Positions 19,413-28,000 of a DNA stretch of 64,000 nt are shown here, one piece after another. Below the pieces are notes generated by a model that saw only the letters and a list, made by a program, of their open reading frames with translations, did no database searches and was not told where the DNA came from. The stretch covers positions 1 through 64,000 of the forward strand of contig RHGE01000020.1 of NCBI GenBank assembly GCA_004296775.1, given 5' to 3'. A program made the translations under genes and the position numbers. How positions within the stretch are numbered: position 1 is the stretch's first letter; every line of letters begins with the position of its first letter. The stretch is from Marinilabiliaceae bacterium JC017 (GTDB lineage: Bacteria; Bacteroidota; Bacteroidia; Bacteroidales; Marinilabiliaceae).

Positions 19413-19427
19413 CATGGTCTATGTTTG
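19397..19427 (+). promoter_or_regulatory. Bacteroidota-type promoter of the 120-aa gene
   Basis: TTTG at 19397-19400, then 19 bp, then TATGTTTG at 19420-19427. This matches the Bacteroidota sigma-70 pattern TTTG-N19-21-TAnnTTTG. The start codon follows 37 bp downstream. Confidence 0.65.
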
Positions 19428-19463
19428 AATCACAATTTTATTTAATCTTTAAATCCATACACC

Positions 19464-19826
19464 ATGATGCATTATTTTTATGAAGGCGGAATGCCAGGCA
19501 TGATAACCACTACTCTTTTTGGCTTAAGCGCTATCGTCTCTGCCGTAATGGCTCTGTTATCACAAATAAAATCTAAACCTGTCAGTAAATTTCATTTGAG
19601 TTCCATTTCCATTTTAGGAAGTATTTCGCTTTTCACAGGGCTCCTATGGCAAGCCATCGGCATTTATCAAATACTTGCTATCATCCAGGAAATGGGTGAA
19701 ATATCAAAACCGGTATTAGCCGCCGGCATAAAGATGACCATGATTACACCGATCTGGGGCGCCATCTTATTTTCTATCGCCATTATTTCATGGCTATTAA
19801 TAAAACTAAAAACAGTTAAGGCTTAA
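19464..19826 (+). CDS. Small membrane protein, 120 aa
   Basis: Predicted inner-membrane protein with three hydrophobic helices (about residues 14-34, 45-70, 95-115). The N-terminal YFYEGGMPGMITTTLFGL, with a glycine-rich turn before the first helix, resembles the start of MotA/TolQ/ExbB-like small proteins annotated in Bacteroidota, but I cannot confirm homology and the length is short for ExbB. It is monocistronic, with its own well-formed promoter and a possible tandem operator, and lies between two copies of the 370-bp element. Function unknown; the promoter layout suggests an inducible gene. Confidence 0.7.
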   Translation: MMHYFYEGGMPGMITTTLFGLSAIVSAVMALLSQIKSKPVSKFHLSSISILGSISLFTGLLWQAIGIYQILAIIQEMGEISKPVLAAGIKMTMITPIWGAILFSIAIISWLLIKLKTVKA

Positions 19827-19899
19827 ACTTGATCAGGTGAAGTTTATCAACACCCGAAATAGCTAAAGATCACTCCTGCGATCCCTGTTTTACCGATTA

Positions 19900-19951
19900 G
19901 TGATAAAAATGACCACTAAATGCACTACGCTTTTAAATGGTCTTTTATCAC
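19900..19951. other. Long hairpin downstream of the 120-aa gene
   Basis: GTGATAAAA pairs with TTTTATCAC and, after a two-base bulge, GACCA pairs with TGGTC: 14 bp of stem with a ~22-nt loop. It has no T-run, so it is not a typical terminator. The 13-mer ACCGATTAGTGAT at its left shoulder also occurs near 19155, upstream of the same gene. Confidence 0.6.
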
Positions 19952-20117
19952 CTATCGATATCCTACCAAGATCATATTGAAACAGGTTTGGTATGATTCT
20001 CTTTCAGCCATGAAAAAAATGTAATCTTTCATGTCACAAAATCAAAACTGACGTGTCTTAGAATCAAAAGCAACAAAGAATGACCTTCGATCATATATAT
20101 CGAACATACTATAAAGA

Positions 20118-20486
20118 CCTAACCTGGACAAACCAAAAAAGTACACAGATATGAGTATCAAATAACAAGATTTTTGCATGAACGGAATTGCAATATCCGA
20201 CCAAAAAACACAAACATTACTGATAAGACACTCTGTTTTTTCAAAAATAGCCTGAAAAAAAGCCGCTTCGAGGAATGTTGCCTCTAACTGATTGTTTTGA
20301 CAAGACAATTGATCGTTAGATAATAGACAAGAAACCTACTTATAGCAAGCTCATTGATAATTTCATAACACCTTGAATTATGAAATGATTCTCATACAAT
20401 TACTAATACTTAACGAACTATTAACAGCATAGACAACAATCAATTTGAACATCATATTGGTAACATGCTACTTCCTAAGCGCCTAA
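20118..20486. repeat. ~370-bp dispersed non-coding element, copy 2
   Basis: Full-length second copy of the element at 18719-19088, same orientation, alignable end to end with scattered substitutions and almost the same length (369 vs 370 bp). It lies 165 bp upstream of the lipoprotein gene at 20651. Neither copy carries an ORF shared with the other. Confidence 0.8.
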
Positions 20487-20650
20487 TGACAAATTAATAA
20501 GGACTTGTCAGAAACCGGTTCCACAAATCTTCAAAGGCTTCGAAAAGTTAGCCCTTCATGGATAAGGTATGCCTTGATACAAACGAAAATAATAGAAGAA
20601 ACAGACTGAAAAAACTATACCATCATAATTCCAACTAAAACGATAGAACC

Positions 20651-21307
20651 ATGAAAAAACTGCAATCTCTAATTATTACACTGGCATTATTGATGACTTT
20701 AATATTCGTAAATGCCTGCTCCGATGAAAAGGATTTGGTACATCCCAACAAGAAACCAACAGACATAGAAAATGACGAAGGCCTGCAAAATAAGGCTACT
20801 GCTTTAATCAACGACGAAGCCTGGGAAGCAAAAAACAAATATTCTACCACCCCATTAAAACTGGATTTAACCCACGAAGACACCTTGGTCATACATCTGT
20901 GCGGAACCATGCAGGAAGGAAACTTAGCCTCACAGAAAGTTGAAATAAACATCTATCTACCCCATAAAAAGATCACTTCGTTCACCAACTTAAATGCTTT
21001 ACAAAACCAAACCCTTGACATTAGAGACTTTGGTTACGCAGAAATAATATCACCAGTTTGCCATTTAAAAAATGGTGAAGGGATAATTTCATTCACCCGG
21101 ATTGAAAAACGAAATACCACGGAGGAAGTTAATAATGCAACATCAACTGACTTACTAGCCATTATTATTTCAGGATCGTTTGAACTGGATTTCTATCGGT
21201 CGAACAACCGGTCGATCCATATTGATCAGGGCTATTTCAATTTTGAAGATCACATTGACATATCAGATTCTGATGCAGGCTTGCCGGCCAATAAAATGAA
21301 ATCCTGA
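20651..21307 (+). CDS. Putative lipoprotein, 218 aa
   Basis: Secreted lipoprotein of unknown function. The signal peptide MKKLQSLIITLALLMTLIFVNAC ends in a lipobox with Cys23. An acidic low-complexity linker follows, then a mainly beta domain (DTLVIHLCGTMQEG, KVEINIYLPHKK, LLAIIISGSFELDFYR, FNFEDHIDISD) that resembles small Bacteroidota lipoproteins of the DUF6252 kind; this match is only a guess by eye. The gene stands alone between the 370-bp element copy 2 and a terminator. Its upstream region carries a weaker version of the CTTCAA-type direct repeats seen before the 120-aa gene, so the two may be co-regulated. Confidence 0.75.
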   Translation: MKKLQSLIITLALLMTLIFVNACSDEKDLVHPNKKPTDIENDEGLQNKATALINDEAWEAKNKYSTTPLKLDLTHEDTLVIHLCGTMQEGNLASQKVEINIYLPHKKITSFTNLNALQNQTLDIRDFGYAEIISPVCHLKNGEGIISFTRIEKRNTTEEVNNATSTDLLAIIISGSFELDFYRSNNRSIHIDQGYFNFEDHIDISDSDAGLPANKMKS

Positions 21308-21326
21308 TATACATTTGAATGGTTGA

Positions 21327-21364
21327 AGCAGGGTACTTCGAACGTGTTGTATCCTGCTTTTTTT
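21327..21364. terminator. Terminator after the 218-aa lipoprotein gene
   Basis: 10-bp stem (AGCAGGGTAC with GTATCCTGCT, one G-T pair) and 12-nt loop followed by a T-run. It lies between the convergent lipoprotein and rlpA-like genes and is oriented for the plus-strand gene. Confidence 0.85.
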
Positions 21365-21379
21365 ACTAATTATCTGGCT

Positions 21380-21832
21380 TTAGAATAACCGACTTGTTCC
21401 GGGCACTTCCAGACTAAATAAATCAGACGCGATCCCCAGGGGTTTTAACCGTTTCAATGATTCTTCATCGGGGCCTTTACCATTAACCACCTCAATGGTG
21501 ACATCTGCTACTCCTTGATTATAGATATGCAATTTGCGCGCTGCTTTTTGAGAAAGATCAATAATGCGCCCTTTTATATAGGGTCCCCGGTCATTTATTT
21601 TAACAACAACCGATTTTCCATTGGCTGGATTAGTAACCTTTACGCGGGTACCAAAGGGCAAAGACAGATGCGCGGCGGTTAATTTTTTATTGCTGAAGAT
21701 CTCCCCGCTTGCCGTTTTCCGCCCCTCAAATTTACTGGCATAATAACTGGCCTTACCGGCTTGTTTAAAAGAGGTCTGTGCCAACAATCCCATTGGGAGA
21801 AACACAAGAACAAATAACAATACTGGTTTCAT
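21380..21832 (-). CDS. rlpA: RlpA-like secreted double-psi beta-barrel protein
   Basis: Small secreted cell-wall protein of the RlpA/septal-ring lytic transglycosylase family. A signal peptide (cleavage near LLAQ) precedes one double-psi beta-barrel domain, with the hallmark [37 protein letters not shown] and [20 protein letters not shown] segments; the Asp in NDRGP is the catalytic-type residue of the fold. There is no SPOR domain, so targeting to the septum by that route is not expected. The 150-aa length is typical for the minimal form. It is followed by a convergent terminator and preceded by the DUF502 gene, 20 bp away. Confidence 0.88.
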   Translation of the reverse strand: MKPVLLFVLVFLPMGLLAQTSFKQAGKASYYASKFEGRKTASGEIFSNKKLTAAHLSLPFGTRVKVTNPANGKSVVVKINDRGPYIKGRIIDLSQKAARKLHIYNQGVADVTIEVVNGKGPDEESLKRLKPLGIASDLFSLEVPGTSRLF

Positions 21833-21852
21833 AGGCTGATGAATTAATTTTT

Positions 21853-22434
21853 TTATTTAACCTTCGCCACACCCCCCGACACAATAAACTTCATTACTTC
21901 AGCAGAATTAGCATCAATGGGTGTCACATTTTCGGAAGGTACCACCAACAGCTCTCCTAAAACACCATAAGAGCTGGGAAGATAAACCGCAATTTTATTG
22001 GTTATGCCCAGTTCCGAAAGATCGGTTGCTGTAATAAAACCAAAACGCTCACAAATGCCACTGTTATCCAACCGAACCAATACCGGCCGGTCAAACTTTC
22101 GCTCTTTCCCCACAAAGGCCGACAATAAATCTTTTACGGAAGAATAGATGACTTTAATTAACGGTGCCTTCTTTAAGAAGTTATTAAATACATTGGAAAT
22201 AGGTTGCGTAATGAATTTTTGCCCCAGGAAACCAACCAATGACACAAAGATCACGATTATCAACAGCCCCTTTCCCGGAAAACTATATTCCGAAAAACTT
22301 CCATGCTTGAATATTTCCAGATCCCTGAGCAAACTATCAATCCAAATAAAAGCAAACACAATAACATAAATGGTGACAGCCAACGGCGCAATATAAAGTA
22401 ACCCCTGAAAGAAGTACCTCGCTATTCTTTTCAT
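21853..22434 (-). CDS. DUF502 family membrane protein
   Basis: Two-helix inner-membrane protein of unknown function (DUF502). Helices are about residues 10-30 and 55-75 from this start, and the family-typical [32 protein letters not shown] and [22 protein letters not shown] segments follow. The frame is open further upstream, to 22536, but [24 protein letters not shown] is the usual N-terminus, giving ~193 aa. Together with the rlpA-like gene 20 bp downstream it may form a two-gene unit. Confidence 0.82.
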   Translation of the reverse strand: MKRIARYFFQGLLYIAPLAVTIYVIVFAFIWIDSLLRDLEIFKHGSFSEYSFPGKGLLIIVIFVSLVGFLGQKFITQPISNVFNNFLKKAPLIKVIYSSVKDLLSAFVGKERKFDRPVLVRLDNSGICERFGFITATDLSELGITNKIAVYLPSSYGVLGELLVVPSENVTPIDANSAEVMKFIVSGGVAKVK

Positions 22435-22738
22435 TCTAAACATTTTTAAATTGGAAACATTGAGCCAGGAGATAACTAAGAAAACTACTGTTTTTTGCTC
22501 TCTTATCTCTCCTCCTGGTAGAAGTTCAGTTAACAAACCAGACGTAAATAATTAAATCAATTCTCTCTATTTTCAGCTACAACTTTTAATAGATAGCTAG
22601 ATAACAAACCTTGCACTGATTGACACCTAACTCACTTGCAGCCCTCATAATTACCATGACTATCTAATAATTACAAAAGCCTAACGAACCACTGACCTTA
22701 GAACGTCCATTTTTAATACAGGTTTCAACAAGAAGGAG

Positions 22739-23083
22739 CTACAATTCTTCCCGCACTTTCTTTGGGAGACCTGCCACAACCAGATCGTATGAATGATCTA
22801 TCCATTCGTGCACCTGTTTATCGGAAAGATTACCTGTTAAATCCACCGTATTCCAATGTTTTTTATTCATGTGATACCCCGGTATCACCTCCGCAAATTG
22901 CTCCCTGAGCTCAATAGCAACTTCCGGCACACATTTCAGATTTACACTTAGTTCTGCATTCAAAGTTGTTAACGCAAACATTTTCCCTGCCACCTTAAAC
23001 ACTAACGTTACTTCATCAAAAGGCAAATCTTCCGTTGCCCCCTTTTTACTCAGGCAGTAACTTCTTAACTCTTCAATATTCAT
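22739..23083 (-). CDS. MmcQ/YjbR family protein
   Basis: Small cytosolic protein of the MmcQ/YjbR family (CyaY-like fold; some members bind DNA). The 114-aa sequence shows the standard pattern: IEELRSYCLSKKGATEDLPFDE, VFKVAGKMFALTTL, VNLKCVPEVAIELRE, and PGYHMNKKHWNTVDL. It lies 11 bp after the YraN gene, so it is probably co-transcribed with YraN and the LD-carboxypeptidase gene. Confidence 0.88.
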   Translation of the reverse strand: MNIEELRSYCLSKKGATEDLPFDEVTLVFKVAGKMFALTTLNAELSVNLKCVPEVAIELREQFAEVIPGYHMNKKHWNTVDLTGNLSDKQVHEWIDHSYDLVVAGLPKKVREEL

Positions 23084-23094
23084 AGTTGATACAA

Positions 23095-23457
23095 TTATAG
23101 TTGAGGATGAAAAGCTTCCTCAATGTGCTCAATTTTCCATCCCTTACCACGAGGAATGAGCGTTATTACATCAAATCGAACTTCCAGCTCCACATCATTG
23201 CCTATAATATAAGCCTCGGTGGCATCCACCAAAAAACGAATCTTAGCATTGGTAATAGAATCTTTGGGATTTTCCCATCCATCTGTGGAGCGGGTGCGCA
23301 CTTCAGCAATCACAAGAAAATCATCTTTTTGCGCAATCAGATCTATCTCTTTCTGTTTAAATCGCCAGTTGCGGGCAAGAATACGGTACCCCTTATCAGC
23401 AAGAAATTCAGCTGCAATATCTTCCCCTTTTTCCCCTAAACGATTGTGTTCAGCCAT
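23095..23457 (-). CDS. YraN family (UPF0102) endonuclease-like protein
   Basis: YraN/UPF0102 family, a restriction-endonuclease-like fold related to Holliday-junction resolvases. The characteristic residues are present: GEDIAAEFLADKGYRILARNWRFKQKEIDLIAQ (Glu/Asp of the active site), then FLVIAEVRTR, and the C-terminal VRFDVITLI. Length 120 aa is typical. The gene sits between LD-carboxypeptidase (15 bp upstream) and MmcQ (11 bp downstream). Confidence 0.9.
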   Translation of the reverse strand: MAEHNRLGEKGEDIAAEFLADKGYRILARNWRFKQKEIDLIAQKDDFLVIAEVRTRSTDGWENPKDSITNAKIRFLVDATEAYIIGNDVELEVRFDVITLIPRGKGWKIEHIEEAFHPQL

Positions 23458-23472
23458 AATGGTAATAATGTA

Positions 23473-24375
23473 TTAGAAAATAACTGACGCTTTCTCCTGA
23501 TTACTCTTAAGGGTTACTCGTTTACCTAAGATCAACGGTTGATTGATGTTATCATGCCCAGCCGGAAAATCAAAGATAACGGGATAGTCATAATCATCTA
23601 CAGCCTCCAGAATTATTTCAGGAACAGTTTGACCATAAGGAGTATCATTGTCTTTCATAGAGGTGAACTGCCCCACAACAATACCATTCAGTTTACTTAG
23701 CATCCCCCCTGTTTTCAAGTTTTGCATCATACGATCCAGATGATACAGGTATTCCCCAACATCCTCAATAAACAGAATTTTCCCTTTGGCATCGAAATCC
23801 AGATGAGTGCCCCTTAGACTATAAAGAATCGATAAATTACCACCGATCAACACACCATTGGCCTCGCCAAACTTATTAAGTGTATTAGCTGGTACCTCAT
23901 AAACCGGACGCCGCCCCTGAAGCACCTTAAAAAGATTAGCCAGGTCAGAATCTTCCAATGATTTACCCGCGAAATTTTTAGGCATGGGTCCATGTATCGA
24001 AGCAACTCCAAGTCGATTTTGGAGACAAGCATGAAGTACTGTTACATCACTGAAACCGACAATCCACTTTGGCTTTTCCATGAAATGGGTAAAGTCGAGT
24101 TTATCCATAATGCGTATAGTTCCATACCCGCCCCTTGCGCATAGTATCACATCAATGTCTTTGCGATTGAGCATTTGCTGAAAATCTTGTGCCCGGTGAC
24201 AATCATTACCAGCATACTGATGGAAAGAATTCATGACATGGTCACCGAGAACCACTTTATAATTCATGCTTGTCAGCATTTTCTCCGAAAAATGGATCAC
24301 CTCCGGATCTATCTTGCCTGCCGGAGCCACAATACCAATGGTTGCGTGATCATCAATAAATTGAGGAAAGATCAT
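23473..24375 (-). CDS. LD-carboxypeptidase (peptidase S66)
   Basis: Cytosolic muropeptide L,D-carboxypeptidase, removing the terminal D-Ala from tetrapeptides during cell-wall recycling. The S66 catalytic Ser is in VGFSDVTVLH, Glu in ILFIEDVGEYLYHLDRM, and His in FDFPAGHD; the N-terminal TIGIVAPAGKID and CARGGYGTIRIMDKLDF are family-typical. The 300-aa length is normal. First gene of a likely three-gene unit with yraN and mmcQ; divergent from metG. Confidence 0.9.
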   Translation of the reverse strand: MIFPQFIDDHATIGIVAPAGKIDPEVIHFSEKMLTSMNYKVVLGDHVMNSFHQYAGNDCHRAQDFQQMLNRKDIDVILCARGGYGTIRIMDKLDFTHFMEKPKWIVGFSDVTVLHACLQNRLGVASIHGPMPKNFAGKSLEDSDLANLFKVLQGRRPVYEVPANTLNKFGEANGVLIGGNLSILYSLRGTHLDFDAKGKILFIEDVGEYLYHLDRMMQNLKTGGMLSKLNGIVVGQFTSMKDNDTPYGQTVPEIILEAVDDYDYPVIFDFPAGHDNINQPLILGKRVTLKSNQEKASVIF

Positions 24376-24421
24376 GTAGAAACAGTTTAATGAAAAAGTA
24401 CGCCGTAAATAAATGTTTGGT

Positions 24422-24429
24422 TATCTTTG
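24422..24429 (+). promoter_or_regulatory. metG: Putative metG promoter -7 element
   Basis: TATCTTTG matches TAnnTTTG. Transcription would begin near 24436, giving metG a leader of about 150 nt that contains the structures described in the next entry. Confidence 0.55.
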
Positions 24430-24439
24430 TGAAGTTAAT

Positions 24440-24585
24440 AAAAAGCCTCGAAAGGATTCGGGGTTTTGTTACATAAAATTATCGTTGAAATCATCTTTCC
24501 TCTTTGTCAAAGACGAGTGAATACACCACTTTGGAGGGCTATTCATTTTTCAACGATCCAACCATAAGAATCAAATTATAGAAAA
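24440..24585 (+). promoter_or_regulatory. Structured metG leader, possible attenuator or RNA regulatory element
   Basis: Two structures lie in order between the -7 element and metG. First, a terminator-like hairpin (AAAGCCTCGAA with TTCGGGGTTTT, a few G-U pairs, then TTTTGTT), near 24442-24469. Second, a closed element at 24481-24557: the ends ATCGTTGAAA and TTTCAACGAT pair over 10 bp without mismatch and enclose two smaller hairpins, TCTTT/AAAGA (24501-24513) and TGAATA/TATTCA (24518-24545), the latter with CCA/TGG inside its loop. This is a three-way-junction layout. I do not recognise it as a known riboswitch. The first hairpin could also act as a terminator on the minus strand. Confidence 0.45.
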
Positions 24586-26628
24586 ATGACGCAAACCGGT
24601 AAATTTAAAAGAACGCTTGTAACCACTGCCTTGCCTTATGCCAATGGACCTGTGCATATTGGCCACCTGGCCGGTGTATATGTGCCTGCCGATATCTACG
24701 TAAGATACCTCAGACTAAAAGGAGAAGATGTATTATTAATTGGTGGATCGGATGAACATGGAGTACCCATTACTTTAAAAGCAAAAAGAGAGGGCGTTAC
24801 TCCGCAAGATATCGTGGACAAATATCACAATATCATCAAAGAGGCGTTTGACCAGTTTGGCATCACATTCGATGTTTATTCTCGCACAACCACCGAAACA
24901 CATTATCAAACAGCATCAGAATTCTTCAAAAAACTATACGAAAAAGGTGAATTCATCGAAAAGGAGTCTGAACAATATTACGATGAATCAGCCGGCCAGT
25001 TTTTAGCAGACCGTTACATTACCGGTACTTGTCCTCACTGCAAAAGCGAAGGAGCCTATGGCGATCAGTGCGAGAGTTGTGGCACATCTCTAAATGCTAC
25101 TGATTTAATTCAACCAAAATCAGTTGTCTCAGGAAGTACTCCGGTAATGCGAAAAACCAAGCATTGGTACCTGCCATTGGATAAACACGAAGCATTTTTA
25201 AAAGAGTGGATTCTTGACGGTCACAAGGAATGGAAACCCAATGTTTACGGCCAATGTAAATCCTGGTTGGATATGGGCTTACAACCGCGTGCCGTAAGCC
25301 GCGACTTGGATTGGGGTGTTCCCGTGCCGGTTGAAGGAGCAGATGGAAAAGTTTTATACGTATGGTTTGATGCACCTATCGGATATATTTCAGCCACTAA
25401 AGAACATACGCCTGAATGGGAAAAATACTGGAAAGATCCGGAAACAAGAATGTTGCATTTCATCGGGAAAGACAATATTGTTTTCCACTGCATTGTATTC
25501 CCGGCCATGCTAAAAGCTGAAGGAAGTTACAACCTTCCCGATAATGTTCCGGCCAATGAATTCCTGAATCTTGAAGGGGACAAAATATCGACATCACGCA
25601 ACTGGGCGGTGTGGTTGCATGAATACCTCTTAGATTTCAAAGATAAGCAGGATGTATTACGCTATGTTCTTACTGCCAATGCACCTGAAAGTAAAGACAA
25701 TGACTTTACTTGGAAAGATTTTCAGGCACGCAACAATAATGAGTTGGTAGCTATTCTGGGTAATTTTGTGAACAGGGCTGTTGTATTAACCCACAAGTAT
25801 TTTGACGGTAAAGTTCCGGCACAAGTAACAATTGAAGAGTATGACCGCCAAACACTGGAAGAAATTCCGGTAATCGTGAAAAAGGTGGAAGACTCCCTGA
25901 ACAATTTTAAATTCAGAGAAGCGGTTAAAGAAGCTATGAATCTGGCCAGACTGGGAAATAAATACCTGGCAGATACAGAACCATGGAAGCTTATAAAAAA
26001 TGATGAAGACCGCGTAAAAACGATCTTGAATATTTCACTTCAAATTTCAGCCAATCTGTCTATTCTGATGGAACCATTCCTTCCATTTACAGCCACTAAA
26101 TTAAAGAACATACTAAACCTTGATCAATTGACATGGGAACAATGTGGCAAAATAGATCTTTTGGAAAACAATAAAGTGATTAATAAACCGGAGCTGCTTT
26201 TTGAAAAAATAGAAGATGCAGACATCCAAGCCCAGCTTGATCGTTTGGCTCAGACAAAAGAGGCGAATGAAGCGGCTGCTAAAGAAGTAATGCCTGCTAA
26301 AGAGAATATTGAATTCGATGATTTCACCAAATTAGATATTCGGGTAGGAACAATTCTTGAAGCCGAGAAAGTAGCCAAAACCAAGAAACTACTCAAATTA
26401 AAAGTTGACACTGGCATTGATCAGCGCACCGTAGTTTCTGGTATTGCCGAATATTATAAACCGGAAAACATCATTGGAAAACAAGTAAGTATCCTTGTTA
26501 ACTTGGCTCCCCGAAAAATAAAGGGAATTGAATCCCAAGGAATGATTTTGATGGCAGAGGATGCCAATGGCGAATTAGCCTTTGTATTGCCAGAAAAAAC
26601 AATTAAAGAAGGATCCGAAATAAGGTAA
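24586..26628 (+). CDS. metG: Methionine--tRNA ligase
   Basis: Class Ia aminoacyl-tRNA synthetase that charges tRNA-Met. The HIGH motif is at residues 24-27 (VHIGHLAG), a zinc knuckle with CPHC and CESC is at about 149-167, and the KMSKS loop is KISTS near residue 333. The C-terminal 100 residues form the EMAP/Arc1p-type tRNA-binding domain ([20 protein letters not shown] and [20 protein letters not shown]), so this is the dimeric long form (680 aa). It is divergent from the LD-carboxypeptidase gene, has a structured leader, and ends at a bidirectional terminator with hflX. Confidence 0.96.
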   Translation: MTQTGKFKRTLVTTALPYANGPVHIGHLAGVYVPADIYVRYLRLKGEDVLLIGGSDEHGVPITLKAKREGVTPQDIVDKYHNIIKEAFDQFGITFDVYSRTTTETHYQTASEFFKKLYEKGEFIEKESEQYYDESAGQFLADRYITGTCPHCKSEGAYGDQCESCGTSLNATDLIQPKSVVSGSTPVMRKTKHWYLPLDKHEAFLKEWILDGHKEWKPNVYGQCKSWLDMGLQPRAVSRDLDWGVPVPVEGADGKVLYVWFDAPIGYISATKEHTPEWEKYWKDPETRMLHFIGKDNIVFHCIVFPAMLKAEGSYNLPDNVPANEFLNLEGDKISTSRNWAVWLHEYLLDFKDKQDVLRYVLTANAPESKDNDFTWKDFQARNNNELVAILGNFVNRAVVLTHKYFDGKVPAQVTIEEYDRQTLEEIPVIVKKVEDSLNNFKFREAVKEAMNLARLGNKYLADTEPWKLIKNDEDRVKTILNISLQISANLSILMEPFLPFTATKLKNILNLDQLTWEQCGKIDLLENNKVINKPELLFEKIEDADIQAQLDRLAQTKEANEAAAKEVMPAKENIEFDDFTKLDIRVGTILEAEKVAKTKKLLKLKVDTGIDQRTVVSGIAEYYKPENIIGKQVSILVNLAPRKIKGIESQGMILMAEDANGELAFVLPEKTIKEGSEIR

Positions 26629-26652
26629 TTTGTAAATATTCTATAGAAAACA

Positions 26653-26685
26653 AAAGAGCGGTTTCATAAAAAACCGCTCTTTTGT
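26653..26685. terminator. Bidirectional terminator between metG and hflX
   Basis: 12-bp stem AAAGAGCGGTTT/AAACCGCTCTTT with a 6-nt loop and A- and T-runs on the two sides, between the converging metG and hflX genes. Confidence 0.88.
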
Positions 26686-27900
26686 TTATCCTTCAATATC
26701 TTCGTATGTTTCGTAAAGAAAATCATTAAACGGAAAACGCTTTACATGTATGCGTTTTACTTCTTCGTAAAGAAGGGATTTAAACTCCTGGAAGTTAACT
26801 TTATTCCTGGCAGAAATAAAAACGCACTTCTGATCTTTCCCCATCCAGGTATTCTTTAACTCTTCAAGAGTAAAATTCTCTTTTGTCCGTGGCGTTAGAT
26901 CGTCTTCTTCTTTTTCAATAAATGAGTAGGCATCAATCTTATTGAACACGATAAATGTGGGTTTCTCTTTGTGATCAAGCTCTCTTAAAGTCTGCTCAAC
27001 CACTTCTATCTGCTGTTCAAATCCAGGATGTGAAATATCTACAATATGAAGTAACACATCCGCTTCCCTCACTTCATCAAGCGTCGATTTAAATGACTCT
27101 ACCAAATGGTGAGGTAACTTCCTAATAAAACCAACAGTATCAGCCAAAAGAAAAGGAAGGTTATCAACCACAACTTTTCTGACTGTAGTATCTAAGGTTG
27201 CGAATAATTTATTCTCAGCAAACACTTCAGATTTACTCAGGACATTCATCAAAGTCGATTTTCCCACATTGGTATACCCCACTAGCGCAACCCTCACCAG
27301 CTTTCCTCGATTTTGACGTTGAGTAGCCATCTGACGGTCTATCTTCTTCAAATCTTCTTTTAGCTTGGCGATTTTATCCCGGATAATCCTTCTGTCTGTT
27401 TCAATCTCCTTCTCTCCTGGACCACGCATTCCAATACCTCCGCGTTGTCTTTCCAGGTGGGTCCACATACGTGTTAATCGAGGCAATAAGTATTGATACT
27501 GGGCAAGCTCTACTTGTGTTTTAGCATGTGCTGTTCGTGCTCTACGAGCAAAAATATCTAGAATCAAATTAGTCCGATCCAGAATCAGACATTTCAATAT
27601 TTGCTCCAAATTACGCAATTGAGCAGGAGTCAACTCATCATCAAAGATGACAGTTCGGATTTCGTGAATTTTAATGTAATCATTAATCTCCTCAAGCTTC
27701 CCCCTCCCAACAAAAGTTTTTGAATCAGGCATACTGAGGTTCTGCACAAACTGTTTCACTGGCTCAGCACCAGCTGTTTCTGCTAAAAAAGCCAACTCAT
27801 CCAAGTATTCTTGCACTTGTTGTTCTGATTCTTCAGGCTTTTTAACGCTAACCAGAATAACTTTTTCTAATTCCTTTTTGGTAGATACTCCTTCAATCAT
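26686..27900 (-). CDS. hflX: GTPase HflX
   Basis: Ribosome-associated GTPase that splits or rescues stalled ribosomes, especially in stress. The N-terminal HflX domain (VGRGKLEEINDYI, FDDELTPAQLRNLE, DRTNLILDIFARRARTAHAKTQVELAQ) and the GGIGMRGPGEKEIE linker precede the G domain: G1 GYTNVGKST, G3 DTVGFI, G4 NKID. The C-terminal tail is short. Length 404 aa is usual for Bacteroidota. Monocistronic, preceded by the tonB terminator. Confidence 0.95.
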   Translation of the reverse strand: MIEGVSTKKELEKVILVSVKKPEESEQQVQEYLDELAFLAETAGAEPVKQFVQNLSMPDSKTFVGRGKLEEINDYIKIHEIRTVIFDDELTPAQLRNLEQILKCLILDRTNLILDIFARRARTAHAKTQVELAQYQYLLPRLTRMWTHLERQRGGIGMRGPGEKEIETDRRIIRDKIAKLKEDLKKIDRQMATQRQNRGKLVRVALVGYTNVGKSTLMNVLSKSEVFAENKLFATLDTTVRKVVVDNLPFLLADTVGFIRKLPHHLVESFKSTLDEVREADVLLHIVDISHPGFEQQIEVVEQTLRELDHKEKPTFIVFNKIDAYSFIEKEEDDLTPRTKENFTLEELKNTWMGKDQKCVFISARNKVNFQEFKSLLYEEVKRIHVKRFPFNDFLYETYEDIEG

Positions 27901-27948
27901 TCATTATCGGATTTATAAAGGCTACAAATATAGTGATTTACCCCAACA

Positions 27949-27976
27949 AAAAACCCGGCTAATAGCCGGGTTTTTT
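27949..27976 (-). terminator. Terminator of tonB
   Basis: Stem AAAAACCCGGCT/AGCCGGGTTTTT around AAT, with A- and T-runs, 25 bp beyond the tonB stop codon and before hflX. Confidence 0.85.
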
Positions 27977-28000
27977 GTTATTATTTAATGCACTTAAGCC

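Noticed and set aside
22435-22536. Longer N-terminus of the DUF502 protein
   Set aside because: The extra 34 residues are not like the family start; MKRIARYFF at 22434 matches it.
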